From Myxococcales bacterium (GTDB taxonomy: Bacteria; Myxococcota_A; Polyangia; Palsa-1104; JAEUJZ01): 36,650 nucleotides of DNA. The notes below the pieces were generated by a model. It searched no databases. It was not told where the DNA came from and saw only the letters and a list, made by a program, of their open reading frames with translations. Each line of letters opens with the position of its first letter. Positions within the stretch are counted from its first letter, which is position 1. This document shows positions 7,727-16,585 of the stretch, piece after piece. The stretch spans positions 1-36,650 of the forward strand of contig JAEUKA010000069.1 of NCBI GenBank assembly GCA_016794465.1, written 5' to 3'. The position numbers and the translations under genes were made by a program.

Positions 7727-9664
7727 TCAGCGCAGCGATTGCAACCACGCCAGTGCGGGGTCATTGGCCAGTGCACGCGGATAGCCGGGCGATGGCGAAC
7801 GGGTCACAGCGTCATAGCGCATGACCTGATCGCCGTACACGAAGTAGTAGCCGCCATCATTCCACGCTACAGCCGCATCGATCGCCCCGGTAGCCCCGGT
7901 ATTGGGATCAGAAGCAAGACCCGGAAATTCATCGGAGAGCAGCTGCGGATATCCCTCATCGGCTTGATCGCTGCCCAGGTCATAGCGGATGCACTCCGAC
8001 TCGCGGATGAAGTAGACCTTGTCCCCTTCAGCCGGCAGGATCGCGGTCAGATCGTGGGCCCATAAGCCGCGCCAGTGCGTCTTGATGTAGCGCGGGAACC
8101 CAGGGTCAACTTGGTCGCGCTGCAGATCGAAGCGCACGTAGCCGTTGCCGCAGAAAAAGTACGCCTTGCCGCGCTTGGAGAAATACACGGCGTCGATGCT
8201 CAGGCCAGCGCCCAGGCGGTCGCTGAACACGCCCTTCCAACCGTTGCGGATTTTCTGCGGGAAGCCCGCATCGATCGCCTGTTTATGCAGGTCGTAGCGC
8301 ACGTAGTGATCGTCGATGAACGCGTAGGCGCGCCGTTCATCACGCACCGCCACGCACAGCTTTCGCCGCGTCGGCCCAACACGCAGCGTCGATACATCGA
8401 TGTCGTACGAAAACAGTGACGCTCCCTCTTCGCTGCACAGCGCCAGGCGCACCTCGGCCCCGGCGCGCGCAAGATCGATGTCGACCAGGCCGAAGTTCAC
8501 TGCCGCGACCTCTTCCAGCAGATAGCGATCAAATGCGTGCTCGCCATGGCTGTCTGCGGGCCACACCGGCTTGGACCAGGGGCGGTTGGCCAGCGGGCTG
8601 CTCGTCAGCTCCCACAGCCTGGGCCCGCGCTGTCCGTCGGGACGCAGCAGACCCGGCGAGTAGAACAGCTGCCCCAAGTGCGGGTCGCCGCTCAACGCCA
8701 GCACACCCTGGATGTCTTCTTCGGCCAGGAAGCGCTGAATCTGTTCCAGCTCAGCCGCTCCATCGCGACGAAAGCACTCCCAATCCCAGTCGGGCAGCGC
8801 CGCAACCTCGGGCAATAGCTGCGATCCCGACAGCAATAGTTTGATCGGTGCCTGGCTCTCGCGCAGCTCGGACAGCAGCCATCGCAGCTGCACCTCGCCC
8901 AGCACGTGCCCGCGCTTCCGTCTGAAGCTGCGCGAGTCCAGCAAGAACAAATCGACCGGGCCGCAGCGCACGCGGGAAAAAATGGCGGGATGATCCTCTG
9001 GGCTGCTGTTGTCTTGCGCCCACATGCGGCGGAAGCAGCGCAGCGATCGCGCTTTTTCCGCGTAGGTGCCATCGCTGTCATTCGGGCCATAGTCGTGATC
9101 GTCCCAAATGCCAAGCGTCGGGACCTTGCTGATCAAGCGGCGCAGCCCATCGTTGTTGCGGTTGCGCAGGTGCGCGGCCATAAACGTCGCTTCGCTGCGT
9201 CGATCGTCTTCATCTGAATAGCAAGTGTCGCCGAGCATCAAGAACAGATCCGGCGATGTCCGGGCCATGGCGTCAAAGATGCGCAGATCGCGCGAGTATT
9301 CCTTGTAGCAAGAGCCGAACGCGATGAGCAGCGCCGTTGCATCGGGCGATACACCCAGCCGCAGCGGCATGCGATCGGTTTCGCCGTGAGCGCTGTGAAA
9401 CGAATAGAAATACGCGCCGCCTGCGGTCAGTCCGGTGACTTGAAACGTCGTGCACAGCCAGTCCTCAGCCGTCGGTGTCTGCTGCAGGGTCAACAGCGGT
9501 GCAGCATCGTCCTCGTGTGCGTAAATTCGCAGCGACAGCGTCTCTTCATCGCGAGCCTGCGCCCAAATGCGCACGGCCTCGGGCGAGGCTTCACCAATCA
9601 GCGGCCCAGCGGCCAGCGGCCCAGCAGCGTGCGCATTCCAACCATGCAGTGAGATCGGCGGCAT
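7727..9664 (-). CDS. PhoD-like metallophosphatase fused to four hemopexin-like repeats
   Basis: This 645-residue protein has an N-terminal fibronectin-like strand region (about 15-105), a PhoD-type metallophosphatase domain (about 108-400), and a C-terminal hemopexin-like propeller (about 425-640). Metal-site motifs are GSCYKEYS, MLGDTCYSDEDD, WDDHDYGPND and LSGDPHLGQL, in the usual PhoD order, so the active site looks intact. The C-terminal part contains four repeats of the form Y-F/A-F-x-x-x-x-Y-V-R-Y/F-D-L followed by D-x-G-F/Y-P, as in AYAFIDDHYVRYDL and AYFFCGNGYVRFDL. PhoD enzymes are usually exported by Tat; no twin-arginine or other signal is present here. Hemopexin blades commonly bind proteins, metals or haem. 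The start at 9664 is supported by GGGAGAA about nine bases upstream. Confidence 0.88.
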   Translation of the reverse strand: MPPISLHGWNAHAAGPLAAGPLIGEASPEAVRIWAQARDEETLSLRIYAHEDDAAPLLTLQQTPTAEDWLCTTFQVTGLTAGGAYFYSFHSAHGETDRMPLRLGVSPDATALLIAFGSCYKEYSRDLRIFDAMARTSPDLFLMLGDTCYSDEDDRRSEATFMAAHLRNRNNDGLRRLISKVPTLGIWDDHDYGPNDSDGTYAEKARSLRCFRRMWAQDNSSPEDHPAIFSRVRCGPVDLFLLDSRSFRRKRGHVLGEVQLRWLLSELRESQAPIKLLLSGSQLLPEVAALPDWDWECFRRDGAAELEQIQRFLAEEDIQGVLALSGDPHLGQLFYSPGLLRPDGQRGPRLWELTSSPLANRPWSKPVWPADSHGEHAFDRYLLEEVAAVNFGLVDIDLARAGAEVRLALCSEEGASLFSYDIDVSTLRVGPTRRKLCVAVRDERRAYAFIDDHYVRYDLHKQAIDAGFPQKIRNGWKGVFSDRLGAGLSIDAVYFSKRGKAYFFCGNGYVRFDLQRDQVDPGFPRYIKTHWRGLWAHDLTAILPAEGDKVYFIRESECIRYDLGSDQADEGYPQLLSDEFPGLASDPNTGATGAIDAAVAWNDGGYYFVYGDQVMRYDAVTRSPSPGYPRALANDPALAWLQSLR

Positions 9665-10117
9665 CGTGTGGCTTTCTCCCGTGTGCGGCTAGGCGCCCCG
9701 GGGTGCGTCGGCAATCGTCAGCGAAATCTCCACGCGCTCGCTGCCCGCATCGATCACTTGCTCGACGGCAGCCAGGCCCGAGGGCTGCACGAATCCCGAT
9801 CGTACCATGCAGTGCTCTGGTCATCTGGCCAATCTCCAGGGTGTGGATTTCATCCTGCGCAGCTGAGTCTGGAATTGAATGATCCCGTACGGAAAGCTGG
9901 GATATTGCAGGTGGATTCAGATGCCGATTGATATTTGATGACAGGATCTCGGATCATCTAAAGAGGAGTCTTTTGACTCAGAGCACACTCAATACCGTGA
10001 GTGCCTCCGGATGTCGGAGGTTGTAAGGAAGGAGGACAGCTGATCGGCTCACGACGACAAGTTCTCGTGAGCAACATTGTTTACGCATGAATGTCATCAA
10101 CAAATCAGGAGGCGATC
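9665..10117. other. Intergenic region with structured leader of the binding-protein genes
   Basis: No convincing gene lies in this 453-bp gap between divergent units. A 39-codon minus-strand ORF (9689-9808) is unsupported. The right half is the probable 5' leader of the lipoprotein gene. It holds GAGTC-TTTT-GACTC at 9967-9980, a hairpin CCTCCG/CGGAGG at 10005-10021 (loop five), a purine-rich Shine-Dalgarno-like AAGGAAGGAGG at about 10025-10035 with no adjacent ATG, and a second hairpin GCTCACGA/TCGTGAGC at 10047-10072 (loop ten). Such spacing could allow translational or attenuation control, but no known riboswitch family was recognised. Confidence 0.45.
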
Positions 10118-11380
10118 GTGAACCAAAACTGGGCATTGGCGGCTGTGTTATGCGGAGTAGGCGTGATTGGCTGCAGCGGAGGGACCCCGGATTCCAATCA
10201 ATTACCGACGATCCTTGTCGTTGGACCCACGTCGGGATCTAGCGCCCGAAACGGCGAAGAGATCAAGAACGCAACCCAGATGGCATTCGATGAGATCGGC
10301 TCCCAGATAGGTGGGCAGAAGGTCGCGCTGCGCTTCCTTGATGAGGGGAAGGATGAGATCACGCTGGCCGCCGCATATGAAGCCAGCATCGCGGACCCCA
10401 ACGTGATCTGCGGCTTCTTCAACTGGCACAGCTCGAAAGCGCTGGTGATGGAGGCCGTGGCCGCCAACCGTCGCTTCCCGCACCTGTTCGGACTCGGTGC
10501 AACCGGCGACCTAAACGTACGCTACGCCAGCGACCCAGCGACCCACAGTGTGTGGTCCAAAGGTTGGCCGGACCCGCCGAAGCTTAGCATCAACTATGTC
10601 TCGTCGATCGAGGATGCGATCACCGCAGGGGACTGGGTGCCGGGTGCGAAGAAGGTGGCGGTGTATGGCGAGGACACCGCCTGGGGCCGCAGCTTCGGCA
10701 ACGGAATCGCGGCCCAGCTGGTTGCCAAGGGCTGGACTGTGGTCGCAACCCAGTACGTTCCCGCCGACGGCCAAGACTTCCGCACCGCCATTGCTGCCAT
10801 CGTCGCGCAGAAGCCAACCCTGGTGGTCGGCACGTTCGCCAGCGCAGCCATCGAGACGTTCATCCTCCAGGCCCAGCCGGCGTTCGCCACCGCAGGACTC
10901 AAGCCGCTGATCGTCGCCGATGGGCTGGGTTGGAACAGCGACTTTTTCGTCAAGCTCGGCTCCGCTTCGGATGGGATCATCGACCAGATTCCGGCCTTCG
11001 CCACCGCTGCGGCGAAGACATTCTCGGCTAGCTTCACCCAGCGGGTCGGGACCACTCCGAGCCCATCGGCTGCCGGACTTGCCTTCGACTATGCCCACTT
11101 CTTGATCAACGTCCTGCAGAGGGCACAGGCGGGTGCCGGTATGACGAGACAGAACATCCTGGCTCTCCAGAAGGACCAGATACTCACGGGCCAGTTCACC
11201 TACACGAACGGCATCCTGATGAAGGAATACAAGTACACGGCTGCGTCGGCTCCAGATCCCGTCGTTGGCGAGCAGTACTACGTCTTCCCGGTGCTCCAAT
11301 ACAACAAGGGCAACGGCGTCGTAGTCTGGCCCGCTGCCCTGCGTGCGAGTCCGTCCGACCACCTCAAACCACCTTCATAG
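10118..11380 (+). CDS. Leu/Ile/Val-type periplasmic binding lipoprotein (Peripla_BP_6)
   Basis: Starting from GTG at 10118, the protein has 420 residues. This start is chosen over ATG 10091 because AGGAGG at 10107-10112 lies five bases before it and because it gives a normal lipoprotein signal: MNQNWALAAVLCGVGVIGC with the lipobox Cys19. The mature part is a type I periplasmic binding fold of the LivK/amide-urea group: an opening beta strand ILVVGPTSGSSARNGEE, AVYGEDTAWGRSFGNGIAAQL at the domain crossover, FASAAIETFILQAQ, and AAGLAFDYAHFLINVL near the end. It would bind an amino acid, amide or other small ligand at the cell envelope. No permease or ATPase genes of a Liv-type ABC transporter are nearby. 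The paralogous gene follows after 12 bases, so they form one transcript. Confidence 0.88.
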   Translation: MNQNWALAAVLCGVGVIGCSGGTPDSNQLPTILVVGPTSGSSARNGEEIKNATQMAFDEIGSQIGGQKVALRFLDEGKDEITLAAAYEASIADPNVICGFFNWHSSKALVMEAVAANRRFPHLFGLGATGDLNVRYASDPATHSVWSKGWPDPPKLSINYVSSIEDAITAGDWVPGAKKVAVYGEDTAWGRSFGNGIAAQLVAKGWTVVATQYVPADGQDFRTAIAAIVAQKPTLVVGTFASAAIETFILQAQPAFATAGLKPLIVADGLGWNSDFFVKLGSASDGIIDQIPAFATAAAKTFSASFTQRVGTTPSPSAAGLAFDYAHFLINVLQRAQAGAGMTRQNILALQKDQILTGQFTYTNGILMKEYKYTAASAPDPVVGEQYYVFPVLQYNKGNGVVVWPAALRASPSDHLKPPS

Positions 11381-11392
11381 CCCGAGGACCCC

Positions 11393-12634
11393 ATGAGAAC
11401 TCCCGCTGGATACACAGTGGCAATCCTGATCATGCTGGTCGGTCTGGCGGGCTGCATCAATCCCGTCGATCCCGCTGGCAAAGACGCCGCACGGATCGGT
11501 GCGCTCGTGCCCTTCACCGGGGATCTCGCTGTCTCCGGGATCAATATCGAGCGTGCGCTCATCCTGGCGGCGGAAGCAGCGACTCGAAGCGGAGGGATTG
11601 GCGGCAAGCCGGTGGTGGTGATCTCGCAGGATACTCACGACGCAGCGACTCCGTTCGTCGAGCTCGATCGCGCCGTCACCGCCGCTCAGCACCTCATGCA
11701 GGACATCGGGGTCATCGGGGTCATCGGGCCCGAGACTTCGGACATCGCCCAGCGCGTGGTGGCGATCGCGCGCAGCACCAACACGGTCAACTTTATCGGC
11801 GGACTGCTGCCGCCAACTGCCTACTCCGCGTACGATCGCTGTACCTTTCACATCCTGCCGTCGGTGTCTAGTCTTTCGATGACGCTCGCCAAGCGCATGC
11901 GTGCCGACGGAATCAATCGCTTGACCGTCCTCTATAATCTCGACACGTATGGTGCGACGCTAGGCCGGGCCCTTGCCGACGACTTCAAGCAGCTTGGCGG
12001 CGATCCGGGGTTCCCGATCTCGTTTCAGCCCAACCAGGCTACCTATCAAGGCCTGATCCGAGACGCGATCGCTACCCAACCGCAGGCCATTGTCCTGGTG
12101 GGCTATCCAGAAACCACCGCCCACATCATGCAGGAGTATCTGGTCCTGGGAACCAGCGTGAAGTGGTACTTCGCCCCCACGCTCCAGAGCCAGGGGTTCC
12201 TGAACAATGTTCCGCAGGCTCTGGTCGATGGGGCCATCGGCGTGGCCCCGGGTCTGTCGGCTGCTCCGGCGCGCGCTTTCTCGGACCTGTTCCAGCAGCG
12301 CTTCTCCGGCGACGTGCCGCTCACCAATGCCTACTACTACTACGACTCGATGGCCCTTTTGCTGCTGGCGGTGGCCGCAGCCGAGCACGCAGCCCTTACA
12401 ACTCCGTCGTATCGGGAGATCTGCGACCAGATCCAGAAAGTGGCGGGCCCAGGCGGAGAAGTGGTGACCTGGGATCAGCTGGACCGGGGCATCGCGCTGG
12501 CGCGGAGCGGCAAGATGGTCAATTACGAAGGGCTGACCGGAACGGTCGAGATTGACAGCAATGGCGAAGGCATCGCCACTCCTGTCACGCTATGGACGAT
12601 CCGCAATGGCCGAATCGAAACGATCCCTCAATAA
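11393..12634 (+). CDS. Second Leu/Ile/Val-type periplasmic binding lipoprotein
   Basis: This 413-residue lipoprotein begins MRTPAGYTVAILIMLVGLAGC, with a clean lipobox (LAGC, Cys21). The mature part has the type I binding-protein fold: IGALVPFTGDLAVSGINIER, GVIGPETSDIAQRVV, NFIGGLLPPTAYSAYD, LTVLYNLDTYGATLGRALAD, and a YYYYDSMALLLLA helix in the second lobe. It is related in fold to the preceding lipoprotein but diverged, so different ligands are likely. GAGGA a few bases upstream serves as ribosome binding site. The gene ends 13 bases from the convergent TonB-dependent receptor gene. With no membrane transporter subunits in the neighbourhood, it may feed a distant transporter or act as a ligand sensor. 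Confidence 0.88.
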   Translation: MRTPAGYTVAILIMLVGLAGCINPVDPAGKDAARIGALVPFTGDLAVSGINIERALILAAEAATRSGGIGGKPVVVISQDTHDAATPFVELDRAVTAAQHLMQDIGVIGVIGPETSDIAQRVVAIARSTNTVNFIGGLLPPTAYSAYDRCTFHILPSVSSLSMTLAKRMRADGINRLTVLYNLDTYGATLGRALADDFKQLGGDPGFPISFQPNQATYQGLIRDAIATQPQAIVLVGYPETTAHIMQEYLVLGTSVKWYFAPTLQSQGFLNNVPQALVDGAIGVAPGLSAAPARAFSDLFQQRFSGDVPLTNAYYYYDSMALLLLAVAAAEHAALTTPSYREICDQIQKVAGPGGEVVTWDQLDRGIALARSGKMVNYEGLTGTVEIDSNGEGIATPVTLWTIRNGRIETIPQ

Positions 12635-12647
12635 CCCGCTGGGCCAT

Positions 12648-14987
12648 TCACCAGATCTGCTGTCTCAGCATGAAGAAGAGAGTGGTCGGGGCCAGCGGAT
12701 AGTCTATTCCCGAAAATCCTGGATCTGGTCCTGTCACACCGAGCAGGTTCTTACCAGCCACTTGGAACGTGGTTTCGCGATTGGACCAGAGCTTTAGATC
12801 TACGGTGGATAACGTAGCCCCAAGCAGAACGTAGTCGGGGAGTTCGTAGCTTGCGCCATGGAGCAAGATGTTAACCTCAGAAGCTCGACGCACCCCGACG
12901 TAGGATAGCTGGCTACCTATGCGAATCGGTAGTCTTGGAATGCGCGCCTGGATTCCACTGTGGAAGACCACGCGTGGATAGATCACGTTGTCAACGCCGA
13001 ATAGAAGAGCACGATAGCCTTCATATCCGGCGTCGCGCAGCGTGTAATTTATCTCCAGAGACAGGTATCCCGAGACATAGTTCCGATAGAAACCTTCGAT
13101 CTTGCTTTCCCATGACAAGGCGTTGACCCGGCCAACATTGAGCGCCGCCTGATTGACCCCTACCGGAGAGAACTCCGCGATATCCCGGAGAAAGCTGTAC
13201 GCTAGATCGGTACTGATGCGGATGGCGTTGATCGGCTGGTAGGAGAAGCCCGCCTCAAGGGTGTGGATCTGCTGAGCCTTCAGATCGGGGTTTCCGATGA
13301 CATCCCCTGGCTTCGTTGGAACTCCATAGAGCAATAACGGAGAGGGCGATTTGAATGCGGTACCGTACAGCACCTTAAGGTGCAGATTCTTCTTCGGGCT
13401 CAAGACCGCTGCGAACCGGCCACTACCCTGACCGCCGTAGATGTTGTGGTAGTCGAAGCGAACGCCTGCGGTCAAATTCAAGATCGGTATCGGCTTCCAG
13501 AGCCCTTGCAGGTAGGCTCCGAAGTTGGTCAGGAAATGACTGTCTCCTGAGGAGGATGTGGCGTTCAGGATGTCGCCAGCCTTCTGAGTAGCGGTATCCA
13601 GTTTGAGGACTTGCAGGCTGGCAAAGGGCTCCTGCTCATTGACAATTGCACCCAAGCCACCAACGAATGAGATGCTAGGGCGCAGCTGCCACTGCAGCTC
13701 TAAGGTGCTGTCGAAACCGCGATATCCAGACTGTCTGCGGACGAAGTATAGTAGGTTGCGAACCTCGACCCGATCGCGGTCGGTTGGGGCACCAACAAAA
13801 GCGGTGATATCCCACTGCAAGCGAAGCTTAGGCGTCAATTGCAGCTGCAGCCCCGCTGACACCCAGCCGTGGATCTGGGAGATCCGGTTTTCGTTCAGGC
13901 GTCCCACGCTGTCTACACCTCTTGCGAGCTGCGACCAGGGTGAGAACTCACCACCTGCGTCCATCGAGGATAGGTAACCAGTCACATAGATTGAACTTTG
14001 TTCGCTCAAGTTGTAGGTGAGCCGCAACAGTCCAACCCGGGCATACCGATCCAGCCCAGAGGCGACGGTGTTTCTTGCATTGTAGGAAGGGATGTCGGGG
14101 GCCGGCGAGGAAGCCGGTAGCACGAGCCCCGATCGATCTTCGCTTTGTAGTCGCAGCGCCGCAAGAACCTCCAGGCGCCCTCGCGATAGCCCCACTGTGG
14201 CGTCCAGGTTTGTTCCGAATGCTTGGGGCTGCAGCGTCTGGAAGCTCAAGCCTCCACCAATCTGTGTGCCGTTTAGGGCAGAGCCCCGGCGAGTGATGAT
14301 GTTGACCACCCCCAAGAACGCATCGGCACCATAGAGAGCGGAAGCCGGTCCACGGACGATCTCGATGCGCTCGATGGCCGAGAGCGGAATCAGCTCCGGG
14401 CCGAGCCAGTTTCCGGCAGTGGTGCGAAACGCCACCGACCGGCCATCGATCAGAACCTTGATGACACCACTATCAGCCAGGAGTCCGCCTGAGACTCCGC
14501 GTACTGCTACGTTGGGTAGGATGTGATCGTCTACAACGTAGAACCCAACGGCTTTGGACAGAACCTCCGCAATGGACTGGTAGCCCCATTCTTCGATCTG
14601 CTGACGTGAAACCACTTCGACGATGGCAGGTGCCTCGTCCGCAGTGTTCGCGGTCCTGGTCGCCGTCGTGACAACCAAGGCAGCAAACCGATCCTCAAGC
14701 TGGAACAGCTCCAGCTCGCTCGGGGGCACCGCTTGCTTGGAATCTGCCGCATCAGGCTTGGCTTCGGCGATCTTCTTGTCGGGTGCGGAGGTGTTGGAAG
14801 CGGGGTCCGGCGACTGCACACCGCGCTCTCCCGCAGGCGCAGGCTCCAGTTCCTCTGGCACTTTGGTCGTCCCACGCTGCTGGTCGCTAGTCTCTGATGT
14901 ACCCGGCCGTACCACTTCAGGCGGAGACTCTGCGCCCGCTATCGCGGCCCACCAACATAGTAGCCCGACAGAGGTGACCATCCTCAT
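12648..14987 (-). CDS. TonB-dependent outer-membrane receptor
   Basis: This 779-residue outer-membrane transporter has a signal peptide (hydrophobic residues 5-19, cleavage near AGA-ES), then a Pro/Asp/Lys-rich linker to about residue 90. The plug domain spans about 105-225, with EAPAIVEVVSRQQIEEWG, SIAEVLSKAVGFYV, VAVRGVSGG, VKVLIDGRSV and the highly conserved IERIEIVRGPASALYGADA and GVVNIITRRG. The rest is an alternating beta-strand barrel ending FFMLRQQIW with the terminal aromatic residue needed for outer-membrane assembly. Substrate is not evident; this group includes siderophore, vitamin and carbohydrate receptors. No canonical TonB box is clear in the linker. The gene reads as less G+C-rich than the flanking housekeeping genes and stands alone on its strand, which could indicate acquisition. 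Confidence 0.93.
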   Translation of the reverse strand: MRMVTSVGLLCWWAAIAGAESPPEVVRPGTSETSDQQRGTTKVPEELEPAPAGERGVQSPDPASNTSAPDKKIAEAKPDAADSKQAVPPSELELFQLEDRFAALVVTTATRTANTADEAPAIVEVVSRQQIEEWGYQSIAEVLSKAVGFYVVDDHILPNVAVRGVSGGLLADSGVIKVLIDGRSVAFRTTAGNWLGPELIPLSAIERIEIVRGPASALYGADAFLGVVNIITRRGSALNGTQIGGGLSFQTLQPQAFGTNLDATVGLSRGRLEVLAALRLQSEDRSGLVLPASSPAPDIPSYNARNTVASGLDRYARVGLLRLTYNLSEQSSIYVTGYLSSMDAGGEFSPWSQLARGVDSVGRLNENRISQIHGWVSAGLQLQLTPKLRLQWDITAFVGAPTDRDRVEVRNLLYFVRRQSGYRGFDSTLELQWQLRPSISFVGGLGAIVNEQEPFASLQVLKLDTATQKAGDILNATSSSGDSHFLTNFGAYLQGLWKPIPILNLTAGVRFDYHNIYGGQGSGRFAAVLSPKKNLHLKVLYGTAFKSPSPLLLYGVPTKPGDVIGNPDLKAQQIHTLEAGFSYQPINAIRISTDLAYSFLRDIAEFSPVGVNQAALNVGRVNALSWESKIEGFYRNYVSGYLSLEINYTLRDAGYEGYRALLFGVDNVIYPRVVFHSGIQARIPRLPIRIGSQLSYVGVRRASEVNILLHGASYELPDYVLLGATLSTVDLKLWSNRETTFQVAGKNLLGVTGPDPGFSGIDYPLAPTTLFFMLRQQIW

Positions 14988-15177
14988 TGTAGTTGATCGT
15001 CTCAGGTACTGTGGCGTTCGTCAAGCCGCATGCCGACGAGTCACACCTGGTCGAAGGTCGCAGCAGGCACACCTGGCATGTCGAGACGGGACGCACCAAC
15101 CCCAGGCTCAGCACGACCCTGCTTCCGCGCCTGAACCAGACCCGCACCGGACAAGGATGGGAATCGGAACGGTGCTG

Positions 15178-16473
15178 CTACTTTTCTGACTTTTCGTACT
15201 TGCCGCCTTTGAATACGTAGCGGGTCTTTTTGTCCTGCCACGGGAGCAGCAGCGGCTCGATGTCCTGCGCCGGGAGCTCGCGCCAGGTCGCTTCGGAAAA
15301 GCCCTGCGCTGGCTCGGGAGACAGCTCGATGTCGGTGCCTTTGCCCTTCTTCACAAACTCTGCTTTGACCGACAGCTTGTTCTTGCCCTGCTCCTTGCCG
15401 ACTTCCGCCGCGAACAGTGGCTGAAAGCGCGTCCCGTCGAGCTTATAGAGCCGCAGCACTTCACGATTGCCGCTGGCGCTGCGCTCGATGATTCGCGCCG
15501 CCACCGCAAAGGTACTGGCGTCAAGCTGCACCAGCTGCACATCGGTCACATCTTTGCGCGCGGTGGCCAGCTCTTGATAGCAATAGCCCTTGCCAAGGAA
15601 CGCGAGGTACTTGCCCGCCGCCACCACTTTGCCAGGACCTTCGCCGACGTTGGCATTCTTATTAAAGAACACATCGCTCTCAGACAATTTCAAATCAGAA
15701 AGTAATTCGTTGTAGGCGGAATGACCTTCTTCAAAGCCAATCTCTGACAAATCTGATCCAGGTTCTACGGCTGACGTTGCTGCGTAGCTCTGTTTTTCTT
15801 TGCCGCTGCCATCGCTATCATTGACAAATACAGCAAACTTCAGCGGTGCACCGTCACGATAACCGGGAATGATTTTTTTGGGCATACGCAGCTCTAGCGC
15901 ATAGCCGCGCTGCTGCATTGCGTCATAGACCTCGATGGCGGGTGGACCTTTCAGGGGCTTGAGCCGCCCGACCGGACCTTCGCCTTGGATCACTTTCGGT
16001 ACTTTTTTGGCTTCCCACTTGAGCGCACGCGGAATCTTCTGCGCCGGCACGCCCGGCCAGATGCGCAGCCGCTCGATTCGTTCCAGCTCGCCGGCCTTGC
16101 TGACGATGCCAAACGCCAGCTGGACGTGATCTTCTTCGGCCCCGCCGGCCTTGGTCCGCACCATCTGATCGTCATCGACATCAACGAGCAGGTAGACGCT
16201 CTTGTCGTCGTAGTTGCAGTAGACCTTTACCCCCAGCGTACGCGGCGCGGCGCCCAGACCGGGTGCCACTTTGGGAATGATCGGCGTCACTCCATCCCAG
16301 TCCGAGGTAATGCCGTCGATGTGAATCGTTCCCGCTTCGACCAGGCCACACGGAATGGTGGTGGACTCTGCCTGGGCTGCGGGTGCAACCAACGTGCAGG
16401 CCAGGGCCGAGCCCGCCGCGAGCATCGAGAGGAAACAGCGCGACCAGCGAGGGGCCGGGAGTCGTGTTGGCAT
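15178..16473 (-). CDS. Secreted protein with CBM9-like N-terminal domain
   Basis: The start at 16473 is preferred within a longer open frame because it begins a proper signal peptide: basic MPTRLPAPRWSR, a hydrophobic core, then cleavage near AAQA-ES, giving a 431-residue precursor. Just after the signal lies a domain resembling carbohydrate-binding module 9 and DOMON-like folds: IHIDGITSDWDGV followed by VYCNYDDKSVYLLVDVDDDQMV and an EDHVQLAFG strand. The remainder contains ALELRMPKKIIPG and FAVFVNDSDG, also of the CBM9 pattern, then an unrecognised lysine-rich region. Export to the periplasm or cell surface is well supported; sugar binding is inferred only from fold resemblance. A short AT-rich stretch (about 15655-15860) has codon use unlike the rest. 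It is divergent from prmA. Confidence 0.75.
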   Translation of the reverse strand: MPTRLPAPRWSRCFLSMLAAGSALACTLVAPAAQAESTTIPCGLVEAGTIHIDGITSDWDGVTPIIPKVAPGLGAAPRTLGVKVYCNYDDKSVYLLVDVDDDQMVRTKAGGAEEDHVQLAFGIVSKAGELERIERLRIWPGVPAQKIPRALKWEAKKVPKVIQGEGPVGRLKPLKGPPAIEVYDAMQQRGYALELRMPKKIIPGYRDGAPLKFAVFVNDSDGSGKEKQSYAATSAVEPGSDLSEIGFEEGHSAYNELLSDLKLSESDVFFNKNANVGEGPGKVVAAGKYLAFLGKGYCYQELATARKDVTDVQLVQLDASTFAVAARIIERSASGNREVLRLYKLDGTRFQPLFAAEVGKEQGKNKLSVKAEFVKKGKGTDIELSPEPAQGFSEATWRELPAQDIEPLLLPWQDKKTRYVFKGGKYEKSEK

Positions 16474-16585
16474 GGCCGCAGTATATCGAACCTTCTCGGT
16501 CGGCAGGGCGGCGGGCCAAACCATTAGCGAAGGCCGCATCATACGGACTTGCTTGACGGCGGGCCGCTTTGTTATCTGTGGCGCG

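Noticed and set aside
9689..9808. 39-codon minus-strand ORF just upstream of the PhoD-hemopexin gene
   Set aside because: No ribosome binding site, no family resemblance; could be a gene remnant but cannot be supported.
9967..9980. GAGTC-TTTT-GACTC resembling the ATAAGAGTC array at 28759-28827
   Set aside because: Only five bases per arm match and the flanks differ; chance similarity is likely.
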